Positions 1 to 7,628 of a DNA stretch of 55,729 nt are shown here, piece after piece. The DNA lies in NCBI GenBank assembly GCA_964367585.1, contig CAYIYH010000010.1, forward strand, positions 1-55,729, given 5' to 3'. Each line of letters opens with the position of its first letter. The stretch's first letter is position 1. Under the pieces are notes generated by a model. The model was not told the origin of the DNA. It made no database searches and saw nothing but the letters and a program-made list of their open reading frames with translations. The position numbers and the translations under genes were made by a program. This DNA comes from CAYJGJ01 sp964367585 (GTDB lineage: Bacteria > Bacillota > Clostridia > Peptostreptococcales > Anaerovoracaceae).

Positions 1-264
1 TTGGAAATTTGAGTGGAGCTGTTCCTAGTACGAGAGGACCGGAATGGACATACCACTGGTGCACCAGTTGTTCTGCCAAGGGCATAGCTGGGTAGCCACG
101 TATGGACGGGATAAGCGCTGAAAGCATCTAAGTGCGAAGCCCCCCACAAGAAGAGATTTCCCCCGTAAGGTAAGACCCGTGAGAGACTATCACGTTGATA
201 GGTCGGAGGTGGAAGTACAGTAATGTATGTAGCTGACCGATACTAATAGGTCGAGAACTTGACC
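1..264 (+). rRNA. 23S ribosomal RNA, 3' end (partial)
   Basis: The sequence carries the highly conserved 3' domain of bacterial 23S rRNA. It includes the sarcin-ricin loop core AGTACGAGAGGACC near position 28, and closes with the typical tail around TAATAGGTCGAGAACTTGACC. The gene starts outside the window. The exact 3' end is estimated from the usual family end point. It is followed on the same strand by 5S rRNA and two tRNAs, the normal order of an rrn operon. Confidence 0.97.
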
Positions 265-356
265 AATGGAAAGTATCTAGGAAAAAGATATATTAATGTT
301 CAGTTTTGAGGGTATCCCTCAAGGATCGCAAAGCGAAAGCAAAGCGAGAAACAAAT

Positions 357-474
357 ATCCGGTAACAATAGCAAAGAGGATACACCTGTTCCCATCCCGA
401 ACACAGAAGTTAAGCTCTTTAGCGCCGATAATACTTGGTGGGCAGCTGCCTGGGAAAGTAGGACGTTGCCGGTT
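357..474 (+). rRNA. 5S ribosomal RNA
   Basis: A segment of about 118 nt has the 5S signature CCCATCCCGAACACAGAAGTTAAG (split here over positions 391-415). The ends pair as helix I: CCGGTAAC at 359-366 with GTTGCCGG at 465-472. It lies about 90 nt after the 23S end and directly before tRNA-Glu. A protein-sized open frame crosses it, but that frame is an artefact of the stable RNA genes. Confidence 0.95.
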
Positions 475-479
475 TATAT

Positions 480-554
480 GGTCCCATGGTCAAGCGGTCA
501 AGACACCGCCCTTTCACGGCGGTAACCGGGGTTCGATTCCCCGTGGGATCACCA
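480..554 (+). tRNA. tRNA-Glu (TTC)
   Basis: A full cloverleaf can be drawn. The acceptor stem GGTCCCA (480-486) pairs with TGGGATC (544-550), the anticodon TTC lies at 513-515 in the loop CTTTCAC, and the T-arm contains GGTTCGATTCC. The 3' CCA is encoded at 552-554. The gene sits 5 nt after the 5S gene, inside the rRNA operon. Confidence 0.97.
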
Positions 555-559
555 CATAT

Positions 560-642
560 GCGCGATTGGCGGAATTGGCAGACGCACTAGACTTAGGATC
601 TAGCGGGCGACCGTGGGGGTTCAAGTCCCTCATCGCGCACCA
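560..642 (+). tRNA. tRNA-Leu (TAG)
   Basis: The acceptor stem GCGCGAT (560-566) pairs with ATCGCGC (632-638). The anticodon loop CTTAGGA gives anticodon TAG at 594-596. A long variable arm, as expected for a class II leucine tRNA, precedes the T-arm GGTTCAAGTCC. CCA is encoded at 640-642. It is 5 nt downstream of tRNA-Glu. A loose inverted repeat (ATAGTA near 671, TACTAT near 701, then a T-rich run) may end the operon, but it is weak. Confidence 0.96.
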
Positions 643-715
643 TATTTTAAATCATAAATTGAAATAAATTATAGTAGTTCTAGAGTCTCAGCTATGATAT
701 TACTATAAATTTTTG

Positions 716-744
716 TTGCAATATGATAAAATAAATATTATAAT
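716..744 (+). promoter_or_regulatory. Sigma-A-type promoter for rpsT
   Basis: TTGCAA (716-721) and TATAAT (739-744) are separated by exactly 17 nt. They lie 75 nt upstream of the rpsT start. Both boxes are near consensus for the housekeeping sigma factor. Confidence 0.75.
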
Positions 745-818
745 CATAAAACAGTTCCAAAATTGAATTTAATCCAAATATTACATTGTAATATAATTAT
801 CATTAGATGGGGTAAGTA

Positions 819-1088
819 ATGGCAAATATCAAATCAGCAAAGAAAAGAATATTAGTAATCAATAAAAAAACTGCTCGCAACAAAAGAGTTAAAGGACATG
901 TCAAAGCAACGCTTCGTAACTTCGAGATTGCGCTAGCTGAAGGCAACATGGATGTTGCTGCACAAAAATTCCAATCTGTGGAAAAAGAAATGATGCAAGC
1001 AGCTGCAAAAGGTACACTTAATAAAAAAGCTGTTTCAAGAAAAGTTTCTAGATTGGCAAAGAGATTGAATGCGGCTAAAGCTGTATAA
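819..1088 (+). CDS. rpsT: 30S ribosomal protein S20
   Basis: The 89-residue, lysine-rich protein begins MANIKSAKKRI, the hallmark of ribosomal protein S20, and ends with the conserved KKAVSRKVSRLAKRLN segment. It binds 16S rRNA in the body of the small subunit. The ATG at 819 has an upstream GGGGTAAGTA-type ribosome binding site. The gene appears monocistronic: it has its own promoter at 716-744 and a strong terminator at 1116-1148. Length matches the family. Confidence 0.97.
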   Translation: MANIKSAKKRILVINKKTARNKRVKGHVKATLRNFEIALAEGNMDVAAQKFQSVEKEMMQAAAKGTLNKKAVSRKVSRLAKRLNAAKAV

Positions 1089-1115
1089 TAGTATCCGATA
1101 ATAATATTGAATTAC

Positions 1116-1148
1116 AAAAAGACGGAATATTGTTCCGTCTTTTTTTTT
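1116..1148 (+). terminator. Rho-independent terminator after rpsT
   Basis: The hairpin stem AAAAAGACGGAA pairs with TTCCGTCTTTTT around a TATTG loop and is followed by an uninterrupted T run. It lies 28 nt past the rpsT stop codon. Confidence 0.92.
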
Positions 1149-1253
1149 GTTGTATATCTTCTTTTATTATTGTATTATATTAAATATATAGAAAAAGTTA
1201 TTGTATATATGTTTATAAAATTGGATATATAGATAAGAAAGGAACTATTAATT

Positions 1254-1958
1254 ATGAGTACGCATATAGGTGCAAAAAAGGGAGATATAGCTAAGAGTGT
1301 ATTGATGCCGGGAGATCCACTGAGAGCAAAATTTATTGCAGAAAATTTCTTGCAAAGCCCTAAGTTATATAATGAAGTTAGAGGAATGTTAGGATATACC
1401 GGAACGTACAAAGGTGTCCCTGTATCCGTTCAAGGAAGCGGTATGGGTATGCCATCTATGGGAATATACTCGTGGGAACTATATACACAGTTTGATGTAG
1501 AAAACATCGTAAGAGTTGGAACTGCTGGTTCATTCCATGAAAGCGTAAAAGTAGGGGACATTGTAGCGGGAATCGCAGCATCTACTGGTTCTAGCTATGT
1601 TGAATCTTTTGACTTGCCAGGAGCATATGCACCTAATGCTAGCTGGGAACTCCTGACAAAACTAAAAGATGCAGGAGAAGAGGCAAACTTACCATTCGTA
1701 GTAGGTAATATTGTATCTAGCGATGCTTTTTATGACACAAACGAAGACTGGTGGAAAAAATGGGCAAAGATGGGAGTAATGGCTGTTGAAATGGAAGCAG
1801 CTGCATTATACATGAATGCTGCTTATCATAAGAAGAATGCACTCGCGATAGTTACAATCAGTGATCACTTCGTTACAGGAGAATCCACAGACTCCAAGAC
1901 TAGAGAAACTAAATTTACTAATATGATGGAATTAGCATTAGAAGCAGTTACAAGATAG
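1254..1958 (+). CDS. deoD: Purine-nucleoside phosphorylase, DeoD type
   Basis: The 234-residue protein belongs to the small hexameric purine nucleoside phosphorylases. These cleave purine (deoxy)ribonucleosides with phosphate to give the base and (deoxy)ribose-1-phosphate. The phosphate-binding MPGDPLRAKF lies near residues 18-27. The purine- and ribose-binding segment VEMEAAALY is near 178-186, and SDHFVTGE, with the catalytic Asp, is near 203-210. The length is close to the usual 235-239 residues. The ATG is preceded by AAGGAAC about 10 nt upstream. It stands alone and ends in a terminator shared with the convergent pnp gene. Confidence 0.96.
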   Translation: MSTHIGAKKGDIAKSVLMPGDPLRAKFIAENFLQSPKLYNEVRGMLGYTGTYKGVPVSVQGSGMGMPSMGIYSWELYTQFDVENIVRVGTAGSFHESVKVGDIVAGIAASTGSSYVESFDLPGAYAPNASWELLTKLKDAGEEANLPFVVGNIVSSDAFYDTNEDWWKKWAKMGVMAVEMEAAALYMNAAYHKKNALAIVTISDHFVTGESTDSKTRETKFTNMMELALEAVTR

Positions 1959-1971
1959 ATTGTAAATACAT

Positions 1972-2016
1972 AAAAAAAATGCCTCGGACTTCAACTTGTG
2001 AGCTCGAGGCATTTTC
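1972..2016. terminator. Bidirectional terminator between deoD and pnp
   Basis: The stem AATGCCTCG (about 1978-1986) pairs with CGAGGCATT (about 2005-2013). An A run flanks it on the left and a T-rich run on the right. It therefore reads as a terminator for deoD on the plus strand and for pnp on the minus strand. Confidence 0.85.
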
Positions 2017-2029
2017 TATTTTTTATTTC

Positions 2030-4153
2030 TTATAGTAATTCTTTTCTTGAAAGATTAATTCTGTTTTGTCCATCAATTTCTATTACTTTGACAGTGACAG
2101 TGTCTCCGATGTTTAGAACATCTTCAACTTTTGCAATTCTTTCTTTAGAGATTCTAGAGATGTGTAATAATCCATCTTTACCTGGGAGTATTTCTACAAA
2201 TGCTCCTACAGAACCTTTAGCTGTACTTAAGATTCTTGTAACAGTACCTTCGTAGATTTCACCGACTTCTACTTCTTTAGTAAGAAGTTCAATTTCCTTT
2301 TTAGCTTGAGTGATTCCTTCATCGCCAACACCGTATATGCTTATTAGGCCAGGTATATCTTCAGAGATATCAATTTTAACCCCTGTAGCATCTATGATCC
2401 TGTTGATTGTTTTTCCACCAGGTCCGATTACGATTCTAGTCTTATCAGGATCAATGTTCATAGTTATCGCTCTAGGAGCATATGGTGACATTACTTCATT
2501 AGGTGCATTGATTTCTTCAAGCATCTTGCCCATGATATGCATTCTGCCGTCTTTTGCTTGAGTTAGTGCGTTATCTAAGATTTCTCTAGACAGTCCGTGT
2601 ACTTTGATATCCATTTGGATGGCAGTAATTCCAACTTCAGTTCCGGTAACTTTGAAATCCATGTCGCCAAGGAAGTCTTCCATTCCTTGAATATCGCTTA
2701 ATATAGCAAACTTGCTAGTTCCATCTTCTAGAACTTTTTCTATTAAGCCCATAGCAATTCCTGAAACAGGTCTTTTGATTGGAACACCAGCATCCATTAA
2801 CGATAGAGTCGAGCCACAAGTAGATGCCATTGATGTAGAACCATTTGACGATAATACATCTGAAACTACTCTGATCGCATAAGGAAATTCAGCTTCAGTA
2901 GGAAGCACTGGTATCAGTGCCTTTTCCGCTAATGCACCGTGGCCAATTTCACGACGTCCTGCACTTCTAGGAGATCTAGCTTCTCCTACTGAAAATCCAG
3001 GGAAGTTATAGTGATGCATATATCTTTTTTCGGTTACTTCAGATAATCCGTCAAGTCTTTGCGCTTCGCTTGCAGGTGCAAGTGTGCAAGCGGATAATAC
3101 TTGAGTTTGTCCTCTTTTGAATAACCCTGTACCGTGTACTCTAGGAAGTAATGAAGTTTCGCACCAAATAGGTCTGATTTCATCACATTTTCTGTTGTCA
3201 GGTCTTATTCCTTCATCGATTATCATATTTCTAACAGCATCTTTTTTGACGCTATACAATACTGCGCTAATATCTTTACCATTTTCAGGGAATATTTCCG
3301 CAAAATGCGATTTAGTTTCGCTTTCCACTTTATCCATATTCTCTAATCTTTCTGTTTTATCAAAAGTCTTGATCGCATCTTTCATTTTTGAAGTAGCATA
3401 TTCACGTACTTGCGCATCGATGTCTTCTGGAACTTTATAAAGTGGAACTTCTAATTTAGGTTTTCCAACTTCTTTTACAACCTCTTCGATGAATTCTACG
3501 ATATTTTTTATTTCCTCGTGTGCGAACATGATCGCATCTAGCATAATGTCTTCCGGAAGTTCATTTGCACTTGCTTCTACCATCATTATTGCATCTTTTG
3601 TTCCTGAAACAACCAAGTACATGTCTGATTCTTCACGTTGCGCTACTGTAGGGTTAATAATAAACTTTTCGTTAATTCTTCCTACTGCAACTGAACCTGT
3701 CGGTCCATCCCATGGGATATCAGAGACTGCAAGCGCTACAGATGAACCTATCATTGCCATTATTTCTGTTGACGCGTCTAAATCACTACTCATTACCGTA
3801 GCAACTAGAACTACATCATTGTAGTAACCTTTTGGGAAAAGAGGTCTTATTGGACGGTCAATGAGCCTAGACGTAAGAATCGCCTTTTCAGCAGGTCTAC
3901 CTTCTCTTTTTATGTATCCACCTGGAATTTTACCAGCAGCATACATTCTTTCTTCGTAATCTACGCTAAGTGGGAAAAAGTCAATATCTGGTTTAGGTTC
4001 TTTAGAAGCACACACTGTCACGTTTACAACGGATTCTCCGTATTTAACCATAACTTGTCCGTTTGTGAATTCACATACTTTGCCTATTTCCAATTCTAGT
4101 AACTTGCCACCTGTAGCTGTCTTAAATGTTCTGTAATCTTCATATCTTGCCAT
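2030..4153 (-). CDS. pnp: Polyribonucleotide nucleotidyltransferase (PNPase)
   Basis: The 707-residue protein is a full-length PNPase, a trimeric phosphorolytic 3'-5' exoribonuclease of RNA decay. Two RNase PH domains flank a helical domain. The second carries DIQGMEDFLGDMDFKV, with the catalytic Asp pair, near residues 490-505. A KH domain follows with the VIGPGGKTI loop near 575. The protein ends in an S1 domain beginning about EVGEIYEGTV. The ATG is preceded by AGGAGAAGGA. It lies 113 nt downstream of rpsO on the same strand, the classical rpsO-pnp order. Confidence 0.97.
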   Translation of the reverse strand: MARYEDYRTFKTATGGKLLELEIGKVCEFTNGQVMVKYGESVVNVTVCASKEPKPDIDFFPLSVDYEERMYAAGKIPGGYIKREGRPAEKAILTSRLIDRPIRPLFPKGYYNDVVLVATVMSSDLDASTEIMAMIGSSVALAVSDIPWDGPTGSVAVGRINEKFIINPTVAQREESDMYLVVSGTKDAIMMVEASANELPEDIMLDAIMFAHEEIKNIVEFIEEVVKEVGKPKLEVPLYKVPEDIDAQVREYATSKMKDAIKTFDKTERLENMDKVESETKSHFAEIFPENGKDISAVLYSVKKDAVRNMIIDEGIRPDNRKCDEIRPIWCETSLLPRVHGTGLFKRGQTQVLSACTLAPASEAQRLDGLSEVTEKRYMHHYNFPGFSVGEARSPRSAGRREIGHGALAEKALIPVLPTEAEFPYAIRVVSDVLSSNGSTSMASTCGSTLSLMDAGVPIKRPVSGIAMGLIEKVLEDGTSKFAILSDIQGMEDFLGDMDFKVTGTEVGITAIQMDIKVHGLSREILDNALTQAKDGRMHIMGKMLEEINAPNEVMSPYAPRAITMNIDPDKTRIVIGPGGKTINRIIDATGVKIDISEDIPGLISIYGVGDEGITQAKKEIELLTKEVEVGEIYEGTVTRILSTAKGSVGAFVEILPGKDGLLHISRISKERIAKVEDVLNIGDTVTVKVIEIDGQNRINLSRKELL

Positions 4154-4218
4154 TAATATTCTTCCTTCTCCTAATGAAATACGTCACATCAGGTTGACTG
4201 CTCTAATAATATAAGAAA

Positions 4219-4246
4219 GGAGAGGGTATAATTAATACACCTCTCC
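4219..4246 (-). promoter_or_regulatory. Hairpin between rpsO and pnp
   Basis: On the minus strand GGAGAGG and CCTCTCC (plus-strand positions 4240-4246 and 4219-4225) form a 7-bp stem with a loop of about 14 nt. Only a short interrupted T-rich stretch follows. It could be a weak terminator or a processing site between rpsO and pnp. The RNase III site in the E. coli rpsO-pnp spacer is a precedent for the latter. Its function here is inferred. Confidence 0.45.
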
Positions 4247-4266
4247 AATTTGTTCTCAGTAATATA

Positions 4267-4533
4267 TTACTTTCTTAACTCTAAACGAGTAATAAGTGTT
4301 CTATATCTTTCGATGTCCATGTTCTTAAGATAGTTCAATAAGTTTCTTCTTTGACCTACCATCTTAAGTAATCCTCTTCTTGAATGGTGGTCTTTTTTGT
4401 GTGTTTGTAAATGACCGTTTAAGTCATTTATTCGATAAGTCAAGATTGCTACTTGTACTTCTACAGACCCTGTATCACCTTCTTTGAGCTGATAGTCCTT
4501 CATAATTTCTGCTTTTTTTTCTTTAGTAATCAT
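4267..4533 (-). CDS. rpsO: 30S ribosomal protein S15
   Basis: The 88-residue protein begins MITKEKKAEIMKDYQ and contains the S15 signature HKKDHHSRRGLLKMVGQRR, which contacts the 16S rRNA three-way junction. The open frame extends upstream to 4608. The ATG at 4533 is chosen because AGGAGA lies 8 nt before it and because family members start here. The gene is followed by pnp on the same strand and is transcribed from a promoter at 4619-4647. Confidence 0.96.
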   Translation of the reverse strand: MITKEKKAEIMKDYQLKEGDTGSVEVQVAILTYRINDLNGHLQTHKKDHHSRRGLLKMVGQRRNLLNYLKNMDIERYRTLITRLELRK

Positions 4534-4564
4534 TTTATTTTCTCCTATTTTCTTTTTTCCTCTG

Positions 4565-4580
4565 CCGAGTAATACGTCGG
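4565..4580 (-). promoter_or_regulatory. Short hairpin in the rpsO leader
   Basis: On the minus strand the leader contains CCGA, an 8-nt loop and TCGG (plus-strand 4565-4580) between the promoter and the ribosome binding site. S15 represses its own translation in several bacteria by binding leader RNA. This small stem is a candidate part of such a site, but no known consensus could be matched by eye. Confidence 0.25.
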
Positions 4581-4618
4581 AGTAGTCGCAAAACCCTGCA
4601 AAGGTCACTTACTGTGAG

Positions 4619-4647
4619 ATTATATCATAAAATAGGGGAGGTGTCTA
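4619..4647 (-). promoter_or_regulatory. Promoter of rpsO-pnp
   Basis: On the minus strand TAGACA (plus-strand 4642-4647) and TATAAT (4619-4624) are 17 nt apart. A TG one base upstream of the -10 box makes it an extended -10 promoter. It lies about 85 nt upstream of the rpsO start. Confidence 0.7.
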
Positions 4648-4827
4648 CAATTTGGAGAAAAGAAATTCGTACGATTTGTATAAAAGTTTTCTTGTAGCAC
4701 GTTTTGCTGTGTGAGGATTTTCTACCTGTTTTTATATGAGTTCTTGAATGTGGAAGATGAATTGAAAATTATAGCGTAGATCTTGGATATTTTTCTTTAT
4801 ATGATAATAATATTATGATAAATATTA

Positions 4828-4853
4828 TTAGTTGTATATAAAAGTACAACTAA
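4828..4853. promoter_or_regulatory. 9-bp inverted repeat upstream of mntP (candidate operator)
   Basis: TTAGTTGTA (4828-4836) and TACAACTAA (4845-4853) are perfect inverted copies separated by 8 nt, ending 39 nt before the mntP start codon. There is no T run, so this is not a typical terminator. It resembles a dimeric repressor site or a 5' untranslated hairpin. No yybP-ykoY manganese riboswitch core could be recognised. Confidence 0.4.
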
Positions 4854-4892
4854 ATCTTACATAACTTATATAACATATTGGGGAGAAGAATA

Positions 4893-5456
4893 GTGACAAC
4901 AGTAGATATTATCATAGTATCAATAGGGTTGGCTATAGACGCATGCTGCGTCTGTACGATGAATGGTCTTGTTTATAGACCGAAAATAGTGAAAGCATTT
5001 GAAATAGCATTTTTGTTTGGACTATTTCAAGGAGTAATGCCTCTTATTGGATATTGGACAATCGGATTTTTTAACGAAGAAATTCTAAAATATAATCACA
5101 TCATTGCATTCATTTTACTATCTCTTGTGGGCATAAAAATGCTGATGGATGCCATAAAATCACAATGTCATGATACCCAAAAAGAGTGCACGAGAAATCT
5201 AACAATTAAAGTAATGCTTGTTCAAGCAGTTTCTACTAGCATCGATGCATTGACTGTAGGCGTAAGTCTTTCTAGTCAACCAATGAGTTTTATGTCTAAT
5301 GCAGTAGCCTTGATATCAATTATTACATTCGTAATGTGTTTGGGCTCTATATATATTGGAAAAAGAATAGGGACAAGACTGAATTGTAAAGCAGAAGTAA
5401 TAGGCGGAATCGTGTTGATCATAATTGGAATAAGGTTGTTGATTGAAGGTCTTTAA
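4893..5456 (+). CDS. mntP: Putative manganese efflux pump MntP
   Basis: The 187-residue membrane protein has about six transmembrane segments in two related halves. Each half carries a membrane Asp in a similar setting: GLAIDACC near residue 14 and TSIDALTVG near 118. This is the layout of the MntP (DUF204) family of Mn(II) exporters. The frame is open from a TTG at 4878. The GTG at 4893 is preferred because GGGGAGAAG lies 4-5 nt upstream of it and overlaps the TTG. It stands alone; the inverted repeat at 4828-4853 may control it. Confidence 0.85.
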   Translation: MTTVDIIIVSIGLAIDACCVCTMNGLVYRPKIVKAFEIAFLFGLFQGVMPLIGYWTIGFFNEEILKYNHIIAFILLSLVGIKMLMDAIKSQCHDTQKECTRNLTIKVMLVQAVSTSIDALTVGVSLSSQPMSFMSNAVALISIITFVMCLGSIYIGKRIGTRLNCKAEVIGGIVLIIIGIRLLIEGL

Positions 5457-5562
5457 CTAAGTCGCCTAAAAGTATACAGTAATGTGGTAAAAAAAGAGAG
5501 TATAAAATAGCTATGCCTTTTTTTATATAGATGCGACAAATAGTGTAATGTGGAGAAAAAAT

Positions 5563-6396
5563 ATGGAAAAACCGATAATTGCCATAATGTATGATTTTGA
5601 TAAAACTCTGTGTACCAAAGATATGCAAGACTATGGATTTATTCCTGAGCTTGGAATGGAAAGTCATGAGTTCTGGGACGATGTAAACAAGCTGACAGAT
5701 GAACAAGCGATGGATAGTATATTAGCTTATATGTATACAATGGTAGAAAAGGCGAAGCAAAAAAAGAAAATAGTTTCTAAAGAAATATTTAATCAATTAG
5801 GCAAAGATATAGAATACTTCGGTGGTGTCGATTCTTGGTTTGAAAGAATAAATAAATATGCCACGGAAATAGGCGTAAATGTCGAACATTATATAGTATC
5901 ATCGGGAATCAAAGAAATAATAGAAGGTACTTCGATTGCGGATTATTTCAAGAGAATCTATGCTTCCGAATTCATGTATGATTATACCGGCTCGATAGAA
6001 TGGCCTAAACATGCAATAAATTATACCGCCAAAACACAATTTCTTTTTAGGATAAATAAGGGAGTGCTCAATATTGAAAGTTCCAGTTCGGCTGCATTAA
6101 ATCAGTTTACGCCAGAAAATGAAAGAAGAGTTCCTTTTGAGAATATGATATATATTGGCGATGGATTAACCGATGTGCCATGCATGAAGTTAGTAAGTTC
6201 ATTTGGTGGACAGTCCATAGCAGTCTATAATCAAATGAAGGGCAAAGATGCTGCTCAAAATTTGCTAGAATCCAAAAGAGTAAATTATGTTGCTCCAGCA
6301 GATTACGGATCAGATAGTGAAATCGAAAAATACGTAAAATCTACAATGAAAAAAATTCAAGCAGTAACAGAACTTGAGAGTTATTGTATAAAATGA
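5563..6396 (+). CDS. HAD-superfamily phosphatase-like hydrolase
   Basis: The 277-residue protein has HAD motif I YDFDKTL near residues 10-16, with the nucleophile and acid Asp. Motif IV, IYIGDGLTDVPCMK, is near 200. A helical cap region lies between them (about 40-110). It should be a cytosolic Mg-dependent phosphatase; the substrate cannot be told. The ATG at 5563 is chosen over the in-frame ATG at 5548 because TGGAG lies between them at a suitable distance. The final codons overlap the open frame of the next gene. The leader has an A run and a T run that could form a weak terminator for mntP. Confidence 0.8.
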   Translation: MEKPIIAIMYDFDKTLCTKDMQDYGFIPELGMESHEFWDDVNKLTDEQAMDSILAYMYTMVEKAKQKKKIVSKEIFNQLGKDIEYFGGVDSWFERINKYATEIGVNVEHYIVSSGIKEIIEGTSIADYFKRIYASEFMYDYTGSIEWPKHAINYTAKTQFLFRINKGVLNIESSSSAALNQFTPENERRVPFENMIYIGDGLTDVPCMKLVSSFGGQSIAVYNQMKGKDAAQNLLESKRVNYVAPADYGSDSEIEKYVKSTMKKIQAVTELESYCIK

Positions 6397-6437
6397 CTTA
6401 TGAATGGATGTTATCAAAACCAATAGGATGTGATATT

Positions 6438-6747
6438 ATGGATAATACAAGAGTATTTAACTGTACTATGGAGCTAACGCTCGATATAATTGGTGGTAAA
6501 TGGAAGCCACTCATTATTTTTCATATAGGGAATAATGAGAAGCTTAGATATGGTGAGATTGGCAGGCTTATACCAGACATAAGTAAGCGAGTGTTATCAC
6601 GAGAGCTCAAGGAACTTGAGACCAACGGAATAATCTCAAGGGAAGAATTTAGGGAAAGGGTACTAAGGCTATCGAAAGATAAAATTTCTTACTACTTTAG
6701 TTTTAGATGCTATTGATATGGATTATATTATCGAAAGGGGTAAAACA
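6438..6747 (+). pseudogene. HxlR-family transcriptional regulator, frameshifted
   Basis: The N-terminal part shows the HxlR winged-helix hallmarks NCTMELTLDIIGGKWKPLI, LRYGEIGRLIP, and ISKRVLSRELKELETNGII. The usual VPPRVEYRLT wing after REEFRE is shortened to RVLRLSKD. The frame then ends at 6716 with an unrelated tail. The expected C-terminal helix is legible in another frame from about 6688, as LTTLVLDAIDMDYI compared with the family's LIPILDAL. This points to a small deletion plus a frameshift near 6650-6690. An in-frame ATG also exists at 6384, overlapping the HAD gene. A truncated 93-residue protein may still be made. Confidence 0.7.
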
Positions 6748-7620
6748 ATGCATTACACAGGTCAAGTTTATAGGCATCCGATAGAGGCGCAAACGCCACT
6801 TTTTGAAGTGACTGCCGGCTGTTCACATAATAAATGCGCATTTTGTACAATGTATAGAGAAACACCATTTAAGGTCTCGTCTCTTTCACATGTGGAAGAG
6901 GATCTCCAGGAACTTGCGTCGCGTAACAGTAATATAAACCGTATTTTTTTGGTGAATGGTGAACCTTTTGTTTTGGCGACAAGCAAACTTATTGAAATAG
7001 GAAAGTTAATTCGGAAGTATTTGCCAAAAATTGAAACTATAACTTGTTATGCGTCGATCAAAAGCCTAAAAAATAAGAGTTTAGATGATTTAAAACAATT
7101 ACGGAAATTGGGATATAACGAGCTTCATATCGGCCTTGAGTCCGCATATGAACCAGCTGTTACTCAGATGAATAAGGGATTTACGACACAAGAAGCATAT
7201 GAGAATATTGAAAAACTCGTGAGTGCCGGTTTCGATTGGGATGCCATAATTATGACAGGAGTTGCAGGAAAGGGTAATGGCAAAGTACATATAGAAGAAA
7301 CAGCTAAATTGCTAAATAAATTCCCGCCATACTTGGTGTCACTTATGACGACTTCTGTTTTGACAGATACTCCACTCGAAAGAATGGTAGAGAAGGGGGA
7401 ATTCATAGAATGTACGGAGCGTGAAAAAATCGATGAAGAAAAGCTACTTATAAAATTACTGGATTTTGATGCATATTTTTTTGGTGGGCACAACTACAAT
7501 CTTATACCATTTAATGCGCCACTTTCTAAAAAAGATGAAATATTGCAGTATATAGATAAGAGACTAACAGAAATAGATCCTGAATTTTTAAATTCATCAT
7601 ATAGACGCGCAAATATCTAG
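6748..7620 (+). CDS. Radical SAM protein with CX4CX2C cluster motif
   Basis: The 290-residue protein carries the iron-sulfur motif CSHNKCAFC near residues 25-33. The first spacing is four residues instead of the canonical three. Further radical-SAM strands are visible: FLVNGEPF near 69-76, ELHIGLES near 127-134 (the E/G-rich SAM-binding strand), and IIMTGVAGKGNG near 166-177. The substrate is unknown. The ATG at 6748 is preferred over 6718 because AAAGGGG lies 8 nt upstream and homologues start with HYTGQVYR. It follows the broken HxlR gene and precedes the SDR by 8 nt, suggesting a small operon. Confidence 0.82.
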   Translation: MHYTGQVYRHPIEAQTPLFEVTAGCSHNKCAFCTMYRETPFKVSSLSHVEEDLQELASRNSNINRIFLVNGEPFVLATSKLIEIGKLIRKYLPKIETITCYASIKSLKNKSLDDLKQLRKLGYNELHIGLESAYEPAVTQMNKGFTTQEAYENIEKLVSAGFDWDAIIMTGVAGKGNGKVHIEETAKLLNKFPPYLVSLMTTSVLTDTPLERMVEKGEFIECTEREKIDEEKLLIKLLDFDAYFFGGHNYNLIPFNAPLSKKDEILQYIDKRLTEIDPEFLNSSYRRANI

Positions 7621-7628
7621 GAGGGTTA

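Noticed and set aside
296..667. A 123-codon open frame on the plus strand
   Set aside because: It crosses the 5S rRNA, tRNA-Glu and tRNA-Leu genes, which account for the sequence fully.
3117..3824. Two frames of over 100 codons on the plus strand inside pnp
   Set aside because: They lie antisense to the well-conserved PNPase gene and have no recognisable protein features or good ribosome binding site.
4534..4608. N-terminal extension of rpsO to 4608
   Set aside because: The extension does not fit the S15 family, and a good AGGAGA site sits before the ATG at 4533.
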